A DNA stretch of 64,000 nt. Origin: CAIWHR01 sp963724975 (GTDB lineage: Bacteria > Pseudomonadota > Gammaproteobacteria > Burkholderiales > Casimicrobiaceae). The notes beneath the pieces are model-generated. The model did no database searches. It was not told the DNA's origin and saw nothing but the letters and a program-made list of their open reading frames with translations. Location of the stretch: assembly GCA_963724975.1 (NCBI GenBank), contig CAVRXB010000011.1:248001-312000 (forward strand), written 5' to 3'. Position 1 is the stretch's first letter. Every line of letters starts with the position of its first letter. The position numbers and the translations under genes were made by a program. Shown piece after piece: positions 35,740-45,178 of the stretch.

Positions 35740-37329
35740 TCAGAATCCCGCGGCCTGGCCGTCTCGCCGTGGATCCGATGCCGCGACATAGCCGTTGTCG
35801 CAGCGCACGATGAACTGCCCGGCGCCGAAATCCATGTACGAATCGGCGGCCGATTTGATGTCGTGCCCAAGGGCGATGAGCCCCTTTCGCAGCTCCGGCG
35901 ATGCCGACGATTCGAGATCGAGCGACATTCCACTGATCACCTTCCACCGCGGCGCGTCGAGCGCAGCTTGGGGATTCATGCCGTACGTCAAAAGACGCAC
36001 AAGCGTCTGCACGTGGCAGGGTGGCTGGATCGGACCGCCCATGACGCCGAACGCCGCAAGCGGCGCGCCATTTTGCGCGAGGAATCCGGGAATGATCGTG
36101 TGGAACGGCCGCTTGCCGCCCCCGATCTCATTCGCGTGTCCGCGCTCGAGCGAGAACCCGACACCGCGATTCTGCAGGCTGATGCCGGTAGCCGGGACGA
36201 CAACGCCAGAGCCGAATCCCATGTAATTCGACTGGATCAGCGACACCATCATCCCGGATGCATCGGCCGCACACAGGTAAACAGTTCCGCCGGTGGGCGG
36301 CTTGCCCGGGCCGAAATTCTGCGCGCGTTTAGCATCGATGAGACGGGCGCGCGACGCGAGATAGCTGGGATCGAGCATCGCCGCAGCGGGGATGGTCATT
36401 GTCAATGGATCGCTCACGTAGCGATGCACATCGGCGAACGCAAGCTTCATCGCCTCGATCTGCAGATGCTGCGAAGCGACGGAATCGGGCGCCAGCGCCG
36501 CCAGGTCGAAAGATCGCAGGATTCCCAATGCGATCTGTGCCGCAATGCCTTGGCCGTTGGGAGGAATCTCGTGAACCGTCGCGCCGCCGAAATCAAGGGC
36601 GAGCGTGTCGACCCAGTCGATCGCATGGTCCGCGAAATCGGAGAGCGTGTGCGCCGCGCCGTACCGCTTCGCATCGGCGACCATGGCCTCCGCGAGCTCG
36701 CCGCGGTAGAACGCGTTGCCGTGCGTCGCCGCGATCTTTTCGAGTGACGTCGCCATGGCTGGACAGGAAAACATCTCGCCTGGCAACGGCGCCCGGCTGC
36801 GCGGCATGAAATGCTCGGCGAATCCGAACTCGTGGGGCAACACCGTCGTCGCCAGCGCCCATTTTTCGGCGACGATCGGCGACACCGCATAACCGTGACG
36901 CGCATAACGAATCGCGGGATCGAACAGGTCGGCGAACGGCAGCGCGCCGTAGCGTTGCGACAGCGCCGACCAGCCGGAGACTGCACCCGGGATCGTGACC
37001 GACTCCCATCCACGTTGCGGCATTGCGCTCTGTCCAGCATACCGCGATGGCGTCACCGCGGCCGGCGCGCGTCCCGACGCGTTGAGCCCGGAGAGCCTTC
37101 GTCCATCCCAGACGATCGCGAAGAGATCGCTGCCGATGCCGTTGCTGCAAGGCTCGAGGACGGTCAGCGAGATGGCGGTCGCGAGCGCCGCGTCGACGGC
37201 GTTGCCGCCACGCTGCAGCATGGCGATGCCGGCTTGCGTCGCGAGCGGCTGCGAGGTTGCCACTGCGTTTCGTGCAAGGACGGGCTGGCGCCGCGACGGG
37301 TAGGGCTGCGCCCAGTCGAATTTCAGCAT
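35740..37329 (-). CDS. Gamma-glutamyltransferase family protein, cytoplasmic type
   Basis: A 529-residue Ntn-hydrolase proenzyme. The probable self-cleavage/nucleophile threonine is in 'PPTGGTVYLCAAD' (about 335-347). 'GGNAVDAALATAISLTVLEP' and 'GIGSDLFA' lie in the large subunit and 'MGGPIQPPCHVQTLVRLL' in the small one. No signal peptide is present, as in the YwrD-like cytoplasmic group. It is third in a tctB-tctA-ggt transcription unit (5 bp from tctA), suggesting that it acts on an imported gamma-glutamyl or lactam-type compound. Confidence 0.85.
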   Translation of the reverse strand: MLKFDWAQPYPSRRQPVLARNAVATSQPLATQAGIAMLQRGGNAVDAALATAISLTVLEPCSNGIGSDLFAIVWDGRRLSGLNASGRAPAAVTPSRYAGQSAMPQRGWESVTIPGAVSGWSALSQRYGALPFADLFDPAIRYARHGYAVSPIVAEKWALATTVLPHEFGFAEHFMPRSRAPLPGEMFSCPAMATSLEKIAATHGNAFYRGELAEAMVADAKRYGAAHTLSDFADHAIDWVDTLALDFGGATVHEIPPNGQGIAAQIALGILRSFDLAALAPDSVASQHLQIEAMKLAFADVHRYVSDPLTMTIPAAAMLDPSYLASRARLIDAKRAQNFGPGKPPTGGTVYLCAADASGMMVSLIQSNYMGFGSGVVVPATGISLQNRGVGFSLERGHANEIGGGKRPFHTIIPGFLAQNGAPLAAFGVMGGPIQPPCHVQTLVRLLTYGMNPQAALDAPRWKVISGMSLDLESSASPELRKGLIALGHDIKSAADSYMDFGAGQFIVRCDNGYVAASDPRRDGQAAGF

Positions 37330-37334
37330 GTGGG

Positions 37335-38840
37335 CTACTCGCCTTCCTGGAATGCTTCGTCGCGTTTCTTGCGGAATGCGGGCGCCACGATCAACAACAA
37401 GAGCAAACCCGCCAGGATGAGCATCGCGAGGGAAAGCGGTCGCGTGAAGAACACAGTGGGATCACCGCGCGACAGCAGCATCGCGCGCCGCAGGTTCTCT
37501 TCCATCATCGGCCCCAGCACGAACCCGAGCAGCAACGGCGCGGGCTCGCATTCAAGCTTCAGGAACACGATGCCGAGGAAGCCGAAGAAAGCAGTCTGGA
37601 GAACGTCGAATGACGCGTTGTTGATCGAATACACGCCGATCCCGCAAAAGAGCAGGATCGCGGGATAGAGGAGGCGATATGGGACCTTGAGCAGCTTGAT
37701 CCACATGCCGATCAGAGGCAGGTTCAACACAACCAGCATCAGATTGCCGACCCACATCGACGCGATAAGTCCCCAGAACAGCGTCGGGTTGCTGGTCATC
37801 ACCTGGGGACCGGGCTGAATGTTGTGGATCGTCATTGCACCCACCATCAGCGCCATCACCGCGTTCTCCGGAATGCCGAGCGTGAGCAGCGGAATGAACG
37901 ACGTCTGGGCACCCGCATTGTTAGCCGACTCGGGTCCGGCAACGCCCTGGATCGCGCCCTTGCCGAATTGCGACGGATCCTTGGCGACCTTTTTCTCGAG
38001 CGCATAAGACGCGAACGACGCCAGCATGGCGCCTCCTCCAGGCAGAAGCCCGAGGACCGAGCCCAGCCCGGTGCCGCGTAGTGAAGCGGGCCAGGCGACC
38101 TTGAATTGTTCCTTGGTGGGCCACAGGCCGCGGACCTTGCTCGTCACGAGCTCGCGCTTTTCGGTCGTTTCGAGATTGCTGATGATCTCGGCAAATCCGA
38201 AAAGACCCATTGCGACGCTGACGACGCCGATACCGTCGGTCAGCTCGGGAATTCCGAACGCGAAGCGCGCGACGCCCGAGTTGACGTCGGTGCCGACGAT
38301 TCCGAGCAGGAGTCCGAGCACGATCATCGCGATTGCCTTCAGCACCGATCCGTGCGCGAGCACCACGGCGCCAATCAGCCCCAGGATCATCAGCGAAAAA
38401 TACTCGGCAGGCCCGAATTTCAGCGCGAGTTCGGAGAGCGGGATCGCGACGGTCGCGACCATGACGGTTGCCACGGTGCCCGCGAAAAACGAGCCCAGCG
38501 CCGCGATCGACAGCGCTGCGCCGGCCTGTCCCTTGCGCGCCATCTGGTAGCCGTCGAGGCAGGTGACCGCGGACGACGTCTCGCCGGGCATGTTGAGCAG
38601 AATCGACGTTGTCGACCCGCCGTATTGCGCGCCGTAGTAGATCCCTGCCAGCATGATCAGCGCGGACACCGGCTGCAACGCGTAGGTCGTCGGGAGCAGC
38701 ATCGCAATCGTCGCGACAGGACCGATCCCCGGCAGCACGCCAATCAGCGTCCCCAGCAGGACGCCGATCAGCGCGTAAATGAGATTGATGCCCTGCGTGG
38801 CGACGCCAAACCCAACGGCGAGGTGGCTCAGAAGCTCCAT
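37335..38840 (-). CDS. tctA: Tripartite tricarboxylate transporter, large membrane subunit
   Basis: A 501-residue permease of the TctA family with about 11-12 membrane segments. The family signature 'GVLPGIGPVATIAMLLPTTY' lies near 33-52 and its second-half repeat 'GLLPGGGAMLASFASYALEKK' near 263-283. It works with TctB and a periplasmic TctC, which is absent from the window. The start overlaps the end of tctB by 13 bp. Confidence 0.93.
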   Translation of the reverse strand: MELLSHLAVGFGVATQGINLIYALIGVLLGTLIGVLPGIGPVATIAMLLPTTYALQPVSALIMLAGIYYGAQYGGSTTSILLNMPGETSSAVTCLDGYQMARKGQAGAALSIAALGSFFAGTVATVMVATVAIPLSELALKFGPAEYFSLMILGLIGAVVLAHGSVLKAIAMIVLGLLLGIVGTDVNSGVARFAFGIPELTDGIGVVSVAMGLFGFAEIISNLETTEKRELVTSKVRGLWPTKEQFKVAWPASLRGTGLGSVLGLLPGGGAMLASFASYALEKKVAKDPSQFGKGAIQGVAGPESANNAGAQTSFIPLLTLGIPENAVMALMVGAMTIHNIQPGPQVMTSNPTLFWGLIASMWVGNLMLVVLNLPLIGMWIKLLKVPYRLLYPAILLFCGIGVYSINNASFDVLQTAFFGFLGIVFLKLECEPAPLLLGFVLGPMMEENLRRAMLLSRGDPTVFFTRPLSLAMLILAGLLLLLIVAPAFRKKRDEAFQEGE

Positions 38841-39316
38841 CGCATCGTCTCGGCGAGTATCGGCGGCCAGATGGGGAGCTGAAGCTTCAAGCCGATGACG
38901 AAGACGCCTACGGCGAGCGCCGCAAGCGCGACCCCCGCGATCACCGATTCGCGCAGGCGGAACTCATGGCTCGCGGCGCTCGCCGCAACGATCAGGAAGA
39001 TCGTCGACACGACGACGCCCGCATGATTGACCATCAGGCCGAACGCGACGACGCTCAAGAGCACGATGAGCAGCGGGCGCCACTTGAAGGCTGGAATCGG
39101 TGGTCCGGAAATGCGCAACGCGCGTACGGCAAGCGTTAATCCGAGCGTGATGAGCAGGAGGCCCAGGATTCGCGGGAAGTAGCCCGGCCCCATCCGCGCA
39201 GCGGTACCGAGTGCGTAACGGCTGCCGATCACGATGGCCGCGATGCCGAACGCGATGAACAGGAGCCCGGCAAAAAAATCCTTAGGATGGCGAACAAACG
39301 CCACGCTGTCCTCCAT
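38828..39316 (-). CDS. tctB: Tripartite tricarboxylate transporter, small membrane subunit
   Basis: A 162-residue four-helix membrane protein of the TctB family ('FFAGLLFIAFGIAAIVIGSRYALGTAARMGPGYFPRILG' region at 13-51). It is the first gene of tctB-tctA-ggt. With no tctC nearby, the binding protein must come from elsewhere; betaproteobacteria often have many orphan TctC proteins. Confidence 0.88.
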   Translation of the reverse strand: MEDSVAFVRHPKDFFAGLLFIAFGIAAIVIGSRYALGTAARMGPGYFPRILGLLLITLGLTLAVRALRISGPPIPAFKWRPLLIVLLSVVAFGLMVNHAGVVVSTIFLIVAASAASHEFRLRESVIAGVALAALAVGVFVIGLKLQLPIWPPILAETMRWSF

Positions 39317-39449
39317 GCGCAGGGATAGGTGCGCGCATGCAATGCGACCGGTTATTGTGCAAAGCGCGCCCGGTTTTCATGATCGGCGCCGCGTAAGAAT
39401 AGCATCGAACCGCTGTGATTTCCGACGGCGAACGCCGGCCCGGCACCGG

Positions 39450-39477
39450 AAAAAAGGGCAGGCGTTGCCGCCTGCCC
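39450..39477 (-). terminator. Intrinsic terminator after the PpiC gene
   Basis: On the minus strand a perfect 9-bp stem (GGGCAGGCG with its complement, loop GCAA) is followed by six T. It lies 53 bp after the PpiC stop. Confidence 0.85.
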
Positions 39478-39529
39478 CTCATCCTGCGGCCAGCGGCGCC
39501 CGTGAGCGCTGCGCCGGCTCGATACGCGC

Positions 39530-40372
39530 TCAGATCCCGTTCTTGGAACGCAGATCCTTGAAATAGACTTCGAGCTGCTGGCCCTGCATCCGCTGCGCGA
39601 GCTGCGGCTTCACTTCGTCGAACGGCGGCACCTTCGCGTCGCGGATGTCGTCGACCTCGATCACGTGCCAGCCGAATTGCGTCTGCACGGGCACCGTCGT
39701 GAACTTGCCCTTCGGCAGCTTGACCATCGCGTCCGAGAACGGCTTCACGAAATTGCTGGGTGCGTTCCAGTCGAGGTCGCCGCCATTCGCCTTGGAACCC
39801 GGATCCTTCGACCGCTCGGCGAGCTTTTCGAATTTATCGCCTTTTTGCAAGAGCACGATGATCTCTTTGGCTTCGTCTTCTTTCTCGACCAGGATATGGC
39901 GGACCTTGTACTCCTTGTCGCCCATCTGCGCCTTGATCGCTTCGTATTCCTTCTGCAGCACGGCGTCGGAGATCGGGTTGGCCTTGACCCAATCGGCGAC
40001 GAACGCGCGAACGAGAACCGTCTGCGCCGTGAGATCCATTTGCGTCTTGACGTCGGGATTCTTGTCGAGCCCCTTCTTCCTCGCCTCACGCAGCAGAAGC
40101 TCGCGCGTGTTGAGCTCGTCGCGCAGCGCGGCACGCATCTCCGGCGTATCGGGCTGGCCCTGCGCCAGGCGATCCTTCAGCATCAGGTCGTAATACGCCT
40201 TGGGGTAGAGCTCTTTGCCGGTGGGCGCGGCGGCGACCGACGCCGCAGGGGACGCCTTCGCGGGCGCTGTTGCCTTCGGCGCGGCGGGAGCCTTGTCCTG
40301 CGCGAGGGCAGGGGCGCCGGCGAGCGCGAGGAGCGCGGCCGCGACGGCGACAGTGAGCGAATGCTTGATCAT
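39530..40372 (-). CDS. Periplasmic peptidyl-prolyl isomerase, PpiC/parvulin type
   Basis: A 280-residue foldase. The signal peptide (1-24, 'AGAPALA') is followed by an Ala/Pro/Lys-rich linker, a SurA/PrsA-like helical segment ('RDELNTRELLLREARKKGLD') and the parvulin domain (about 150-250: 'YKVRHILVEKEDEAKEIIVLLQKG', 'GGDLDWNAPSNFVKPF', 'VQTQFGWHVIEVDDIR'). It helps fold outer-membrane proteins. Last gene of yciB-bolA-ppiC, followed by a terminator. Confidence 0.9.
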   Translation of the reverse strand: MIKHSLTVAVAAALLALAGAPALAQDKAPAAPKATAPAKASPAASVAAAPTGKELYPKAYYDLMLKDRLAQGQPDTPEMRAALRDELNTRELLLREARKKGLDKNPDVKTQMDLTAQTVLVRAFVADWVKANPISDAVLQKEYEAIKAQMGDKEYKVRHILVEKEDEAKEIIVLLQKGDKFEKLAERSKDPGSKANGGDLDWNAPSNFVKPFSDAMVKLPKGKFTTVPVQTQFGWHVIEVDDIRDAKVPPFDEVKPQLAQRMQGQQLEVYFKDLRSKNGI

Positions 40373-40384
40373 CGATGAAGAGTC

Positions 40385-40687
40385 CTATGTGAGTTGAGAG
40401 GGAAATTCTTCCGGCGTCAGCGCCTTGATCGAAAGCGCGTGGATCGGATACGGCAAGAGGTCAGTGAGCTCGCGAAGCACCCGCTGGTGTCGTGCGAGTC
40501 GGTTGAGTCCGGCAAAGCCATGAGACACGATGAGGAGGGAAAAGTGCCCGGCGCCACCCGCGGCACCGGCGTGCCCCACGTGGTCGGCGCTGTCATCGGT
40601 GATTTCGAGCACCGTCGGCGCGAGCGGCGCAAGACGAGCACGCAGCGCTGCCGGCACATCGGCGGCGGTGGCAACGGAAGAGATCAC
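40385..40687 (-). CDS. bolA: BolA family protein
   Basis: A 100-residue KH-like stress/iron-homeostasis protein, usually a partner of a monothiol glutaredoxin. 'HFSLLIVSHGFAGLNRLARHQRVLREL' carries the invariant His region (S-x-x-F-xG-x-xxxxRH) and 'IHALSIKALTPEEF' ends the domain. The start is GTG 40687, overlapping the yciB stop (GTGA) and preceded by AGGAGGAGA. Confidence 0.88.
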   Translation of the reverse strand: MISSVATAADVPAALRARLAPLAPTVLEITDDSADHVGHAGAAGGAGHFSLLIVSHGFAGLNRLARHQRVLRELTDLLPYPIHALSIKALTPEEFPSQLT

Positions 40688-41223
40688 GGCGTCTCCTCCT
40701 GCATGTGTCGCGCGAGGAACAGGCCCTGTGCCAGAGCGAACGCGAGGAATAGCCCGATGCCGCCCCAGACCTTGAAGTTGACCCAGGTCTCGGTCGGATA
40801 GTGGAACGCGACATACCAGTTGGCGACGCCCATGAATGCGAAGAAGCCGACCCACGACCATGTCAAGCGCGACCAGATGGGCTGGGGCAGCGTGATGCCT
40901 GCCATGAGATTCGACAGCAAGTTGCGACCGAAGAAAAGCCGGCCGCTCGCGAGGATCGTGCCGAACAGCGCATAAAGAACTGTTGGTTTCCATTTGATGA
41001 AGGCTTCGTCCTGCAGCACCAGCGTCGCGCCACCGAAAATCACGATGATGGCGAGCGACAGCCAATTGACGACGGCGACGCGGCCGCGCTTCCAGCGCAG
41101 GAACGCGATCTGCACGATCGATGCGACGATCGCGACACTGGTGGCAAAGAAGATGCCTTGCCACTTGAAAGCGATAAAAAAGAGGATGAGCGGGAAAAAG
41201 TCCGCAAGCAGCTGCATAACCAT
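40684..41223 (-). CDS. yciB: Inner-membrane septation protein A (YciB)
   Basis: A 179-residue membrane protein with five or six segments. 'LLADFFPLILFFIAFK' starts it, and 'NLLSNLMAGITLPQPIWSRLTWSWVGFFAFMGVANWYVA' is the family signature. It links cell-envelope synthesis and division. Two in-frame ATGs (41223 and 41217) exist; TATAAT at 41226-41231 lies 8 bp before the second, again a nearly leaderless arrangement. Confidence 0.92.
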   Translation of the reverse strand: MVMQLLADFFPLILFFIAFKWQGIFFATSVAIVASIVQIAFLRWKRGRVAVVNWLSLAIIVIFGGATLVLQDEAFIKWKPTVLYALFGTILASGRLFFGRNLLSNLMAGITLPQPIWSRLTWSWVGFFAFMGVANWYVAFHYPTETWVNFKVWGGIGLFLAFALAQGLFLARHMQEETP

Positions 41224-41302
41224 CCATTATACCCCGGCTGCCGACCGCCCCGCGAGGGCGCACCTGGATGAGCGGCCTGCCGGGCCGGCCGGGCGGATTC
41301 GG

Positions 41303-41875
41303 TCAGCGACGTGGCGCGGTCAACCGGCGCAGCCTTGACCAGTCGAAGGCCGGCCCGGGATCGGTCTTACGGCCCGGCGCGACGTCGGAATGGCCGGTCA
41401 CGTGCTGGATCGGATAGCGGCGAGCGAGGGCCTTCAGGAGCCGCGCGAGCGCCCCGTATTGCGCGGTCTCGTAGGGCAGCTCGTCGGTGCCCTCGAGTTC
41501 GATGCCGATCGAAAAATCGTTGCAGTGAGCGCGGCCGCGGAATCGCGATACCCCCGCATGCCACGCGCGTTCGTTGCATGACACGAACTGCAAGAGGCGG
41601 CCGTCACGACGCACGACAAAGTGCGCGGAGACGTGCAGGTGCGCGATCGATGCATAGTACGGATGCGACGTCGGATCGATCCGGTTCGTGAACAGCCGCA
41701 CGATCCCATCGCCGCCGAACTCGCCCGGCGGCAGCGAGATGCCGTGGATGATGACCAGCGTGACAGGCGTATCGGCCGGCCGAGCGTCGTGGTTGGGCGA
41801 GCTGATTTGTCGAGCGAGGTTCGCGTAGCCGCGTGCGTCGATCGTCAGCCGGCGGGAGGGCGGGCGGCTTGGCAT
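41303..41875 (-). CDS. ampD: 1,6-anhydro-N-acetylmuramyl-L-alanine amidase
   Basis: A 190-residue cytoplasmic zinc amidase that recycles murein peptides. Zinc ligands are in 'LVIIHGISLPPGEFG' (first His), 'ERAWHAGVS' and 'VTGHSDVAPGRKTDPGPAFDW' (His and Asp). 'NDFSIGIELEGTD' is conserved. It lies downstream of pilS-pilR, an order seen in many betaproteobacteria. Confidence 0.92.
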   Translation of the reverse strand: MPSRPPSRRLTIDARGYANLARQISSPNHDARPADTPVTLVIIHGISLPPGEFGGDGIVRLFTNRIDPTSHPYYASIAHLHVSAHFVVRRDGRLLQFVSCNERAWHAGVSRFRGRAHCNDFSIGIELEGTDELPYETAQYGALARLLKALARRYPIQHVTGHSDVAPGRKTDPGPAFDWSRLRRLTAPRR

Positions 41876-41917
41876 GCGCTTACACCCCCACGCCGTTGCT
41901 CGCCCGCGCGCGCGATT

Positions 41918-43255
41918 TCACTTGATCCCGAGTCGTTCCATCCGGTAGCGCATCGCGCGAAACGTGATGCCGAGCAGCTTGGCCGCCGCCGTGCGGTTGA
42001 AGCGCGTCTTCTCGAGCGCCTCGTTGATCGCTGAGCGTTCGACGCGATCGAGATAATCCTGCAACGGCCACTTATCGCCCGCGGTCACTGCGAATTCGGG
42101 ATCATCCGCCACCGGCGTCAAATGCAGATCCTCCGAAGTGATCTGCTGCGGATCAGCCGCCAGCGACAGCCCGCGCTCGAGGATATTTTCGAGCTCGCGC
42201 ACGTTGCCGGGAAACGGATAGCGCTCGAGCGACGCGATCGCTTCGGCGTCGAGCTGCGCGGGATTGCCGCGTGACAACCGCGCGAGGATGGCGTGGGCAA
42301 TGAGCGGAATGTCCTCGCGCATTTCGCGCAAGCTTGGCATCGCGAGCTCGATCACGTGCAGCCGATAGTAGAGGTCCTGGCGAAACTCGCCTCCCTCCAC
42401 CAGCGCACCGAGCTTCTTGTGCGTCGCGCTGATGATCCGTACATCGACCGGTTCTTCCTGCGTCGACCCGACCTTGCGCACTTTCTTTTCCTGGATCGCG
42501 CGCAGCAGCTTGACCTGCATCGCGAGCGGCAGGTCGGCGACTTCGTCGAGGAACAGCGTACCGTTGTTGGCAGCCTGGAAAAATCCATCGCGGTCGGCCT
42601 CGGCGCCCGTGAACGCGCCTTTCTTGTAGCCGAAAAATTCGCTCTCCATCAGGTTCTCGGGAATCGCGCCGCAGTTGACCGCGATGAAGGGCTGCTCGGC
42701 TCGCGGTCCCAGCGCATGAATGAGGCGCGCGGCGAGCTCCTTGCCGCTGCCGGATTCACCGTTGATGAAGACTGGCGCCTGGCTCTTCGACAGCCGATCG
42801 ATGAGGCCGCGCACCTGCATCATCGCCGGCGATTCGCCGAGCAGCTGATAGCTCGTTACTACCTGCGCTTTTTCCGGGACCTTCAACGCCTGCTTGACGA
42901 GGGCACGCAGCTGCTCGAGCGCGACGGGCTTCGCGAGATAGTCGAATGCACCCGCCTTGAGCGCGGCGACGGCATTTTCGGCGCTGCCGTAGGCGGTGAT
43001 CACCGCGACCGGAACATCGAGCCCCTTCTGGTTGATGTGCTCGACGACGCGCAGGCCTTCGCCGTCCGGCAGGCGCATGTCGGTAAGGCACAGATCGAAG
43101 GGGTCCTTGTCGAGGAGCCTGATCGCCTCGGTGACGGATTCGGCACGTGTCGTGTCGAGTCCCATCCGCGACAGCGTGAGCTCGAGCAGCTCGAGAAGAT
43201 CGGGCTCGTCGTCGATGACGAGCACTTTGGGTTGACCGCGAATTCGGCGCGACAT
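41918..43255 (-). CDS. pilR: Sigma-54-dependent response regulator PilR
   Basis: A 445-residue NtrC-family regulator. The receiver (about 9-125) has phosphoacceptor Asp in 'CLTDMRLPDGEG'. The AAA+ domain has Walker A 'GESGSGKE' (about 165-172) and the sigma-54 contact 'GAFTGA' (about 213-218). A Fis-type helix-turn-helix closes it ('NRTAAAKLLGITFRAMRYRMERLGI'). The partner kinase PilS is 13 bp upstream, so type IV pilin transcription is the expected target. Confidence 0.93.
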   Translation of the reverse strand: MSRRIRGQPKVLVIDDEPDLLELLELTLSRMGLDTTRAESVTEAIRLLDKDPFDLCLTDMRLPDGEGLRVVEHINQKGLDVPVAVITAYGSAENAVAALKAGAFDYLAKPVALEQLRALVKQALKVPEKAQVVTSYQLLGESPAMMQVRGLIDRLSKSQAPVFINGESGSGKELAARLIHALGPRAEQPFIAVNCGAIPENLMESEFFGYKKGAFTGAEADRDGFFQAANNGTLFLDEVADLPLAMQVKLLRAIQEKKVRKVGSTQEEPVDVRIISATHKKLGALVEGGEFRQDLYYRLHVIELAMPSLREMREDIPLIAHAILARLSRGNPAQLDAEAIASLERYPFPGNVRELENILERGLSLAADPQQITSEDLHLTPVADDPEFAVTAGDKWPLQDYLDRVERSAINEALEKTRFNRTAAAKLLGITFRAMRYRMERLGIK

Positions 43256-43268
43256 TGGGCTGCCTCTT

Positions 43269-44894
43269 TTACGCGGGGGTAACCGCGCGTTTCATCGTTA
43301 TCCGGAAATGAGCGCCCGGACCCTTGGGGAGCAATTCGAGCGCCGCGCCGTTGGCGTCGGCGAGCTCGCGGGCAATATACAGGCCGAGACCCGTGCCGCC
43401 GGGCCGCGTTGTGAAAAACGGCTCGAAGATCTGCCCGCGCAACTCGGCGGGAATGCCGGGGCCGTCGTCGGCCAGCTCGCAGATCACAGCGTCGCCCATG
43501 TAGCCAGCACGTGCGGCGATGCGGATGCTGCCTTCCTTTTTCTGGCAATGCTGCCAGGCGTTGCGGATCAGGTTCCATGCGATCTGGTTCAAATGCCCGC
43601 GATCGAAAATAACCGTGAGATCGGTCGGGATCTGCATCACCACGCCGCCGGGGGGCATGTTCTCCGCTTGGATGATTTCATCGGTCAGCGCGTGCAAGAA
43701 CTCGCTGAACGCGATCATCTCCGGCTGCTGGCGATCGCGCCGATTGAGCTGCAGGACTTCGCCGACGATGCGGTCGATCCGCTTCGCGTTGTTGCGGATC
43801 ATGCCGAGCAGTCGCTCACCTTCGGGTGCCACGGCGCCATCTTCTTCGAGCAGTTGCGCCGCCTGGTTGATGGCGGACAGCGGGTTTCGCACTTCATGCG
43901 CGATCGAGGCGGTCAACCGTCCCATCGCCGCGAGCTTCATCTGCTGGGCCTCGGTCTGCGCACGGCCGAGATCTTCGAGGTAAATGAGCGTTCCACCGTT
44001 CAATCCGGAACCGATGCGCACGAGGCGGACGCGCAGCAGTCGCTGCGTGGGCTCGACCTTGAAGGGCGGCAGGGCCTCGGCGTAGTCCTCCTGCCAGCGT
44101 CGCCAGTAATCGTGCAGAGTGCCGGAAAATTCGGCCAGCCGCATGCCGCCGCGCATTCGGCCAAAGCCGCCGAGCAGCCGCGTGACCTGGGCGTTGTGCC
44201 CGCGGACCACGCCGTTCAGGTCCACCACGAGCACGCCGTCTTGCATGTCCTGGATGATGAGTCGATTGACTTGTTCCAGGTTCGCGACGTCGATGCCGCG
44301 CTGCGCCGCGAGATCCTCGGATGCCTTGGTATACGCACCCAACGCGACGGCGACGCCGACGGTCGCAAAAAAGCCGAAGCTGATGAGGGCGGTCTGGACG
44401 GTCTGCGTGCCGCCCACCTGGCCTTCGAACAGCCGCCATACGTCGAGCCCCAGCAGGACCAGCGTCGCGATCGCCGCGTGGAGAAATGCGGTGCGCGTCC
44501 GCAGGAGCCAGCCGCTTGCCGCAAGCTGTGGGAACAGCAGGATCGGCAGCGTGCCGGCGCCGGCCCCGCCCGCAATCATCACTGCGGCGATGCAGGCGAC
44601 GTCGCCGACGAGCAATGTCGAGGTGATTGCCGTCAGCGCAACCGGGACCGGATCGCGCTGAATCAGCCAAAACGTGAGGAGCCCGAACGCGAAGTAGACG
44701 GTCGAGGCCATGACGAACATCGCCGGCGATGCAATGGCGAGCGCCTTGAGGTCGAGCAGCAGTGCGATGCCGAGGAGCGCGGCACCGCAGATCGCGCGAT
44801 AGAGACCGACGATCCAGAGGATGCGTCGGGCCGAGTCGCCCGAAGTGATCGGCAACGGCGGCTCGAATGACGGGACGGCGGGATTGGGTTGCAT
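43269..44894 (-). CDS. pilS: Sensor histidine kinase PilS
   Basis: A 541-residue membrane kinase. Six transmembrane segments lie in about 25-190, a PAS-like region in about 205-310, HisKA has 'SIAHEVRNPLSAINQAAQLL' and the ATPase part has the N-box 'NQIAWNLIRNAWQH', 'DDGPGIPAELRGQIFEPFFTT' and 'GTGLGLYIARELA'. It is upstream of and co-transcribed with pilR. Confidence 0.92.
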   Translation of the reverse strand: MQPNPAVPSFEPPLPITSGDSARRILWIVGLYRAICGAALLGIALLLDLKALAIASPAMFVMASTVYFAFGLLTFWLIQRDPVPVALTAITSTLLVGDVACIAAVMIAGGAGAGTLPILLFPQLAASGWLLRTRTAFLHAAIATLVLLGLDVWRLFEGQVGGTQTVQTALISFGFFATVGVAVALGAYTKASEDLAAQRGIDVANLEQVNRLIIQDMQDGVLVVDLNGVVRGHNAQVTRLLGGFGRMRGGMRLAEFSGTLHDYWRRWQEDYAEALPPFKVEPTQRLLRVRLVRIGSGLNGGTLIYLEDLGRAQTEAQQMKLAAMGRLTASIAHEVRNPLSAINQAAQLLEEDGAVAPEGERLLGMIRNNAKRIDRIVGEVLQLNRRDRQQPEMIAFSEFLHALTDEIIQAENMPPGGVVMQIPTDLTVIFDRGHLNQIAWNLIRNAWQHCQKKEGSIRIAARAGYMGDAVICELADDGPGIPAELRGQIFEPFFTTRPGGTGLGLYIARELADANGAALELLPKGPGAHFRITMKRAVTPA

Positions 44895-44927
44895 CGGGAG
44901 GGTTATCGCAGCAGAGCAGGGGTCCCG

Positions 44928-45167
44928 TCAACGGCGCGCGACGCAGCCGGGGTTGCGACACACATACCCCTCCCCCACGGCCCGCGCGTCGCGCATGGGC
45001 AGAAAGACGCCGCATTTGTCGCAGCGAACCATGGTTTCCGCCGGCCCGGCGGCATTTTCGTCAGTCCGGGATTCGCGGTCGCGGCGCTTTGCCTTGCTCG
45101 TGTTGACGAGGCGAAGCGCGAACAACACCACGAAGACGACGACGATCCAGAAAATGACTTTGCCCAT
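44928..45167 (-). CDS. PP0621 family small membrane zinc-ribbon protein
   Basis: A 79-residue protein. One N-terminal membrane helix (about 4-20) is followed by a linker and a Cys4 pattern ('VRCDKCGVFLPMRDA' and 'YVCRNPGCVARR'). The PP0621 family is conserved next to pilS in betaproteobacteria. Function unknown. It lies between the FAD oxidase and pilS on the same strand. Confidence 0.85.
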   Translation of the reverse strand: MGKVIFWIVVVFVVLFALRLVNTSKAKRRDRESRTDENAAGPAETMVRCDKCGVFLPMRDARAVGEGYVCRNPGCVARR

Positions 45168-45178
45168 GGAGAACGCCG

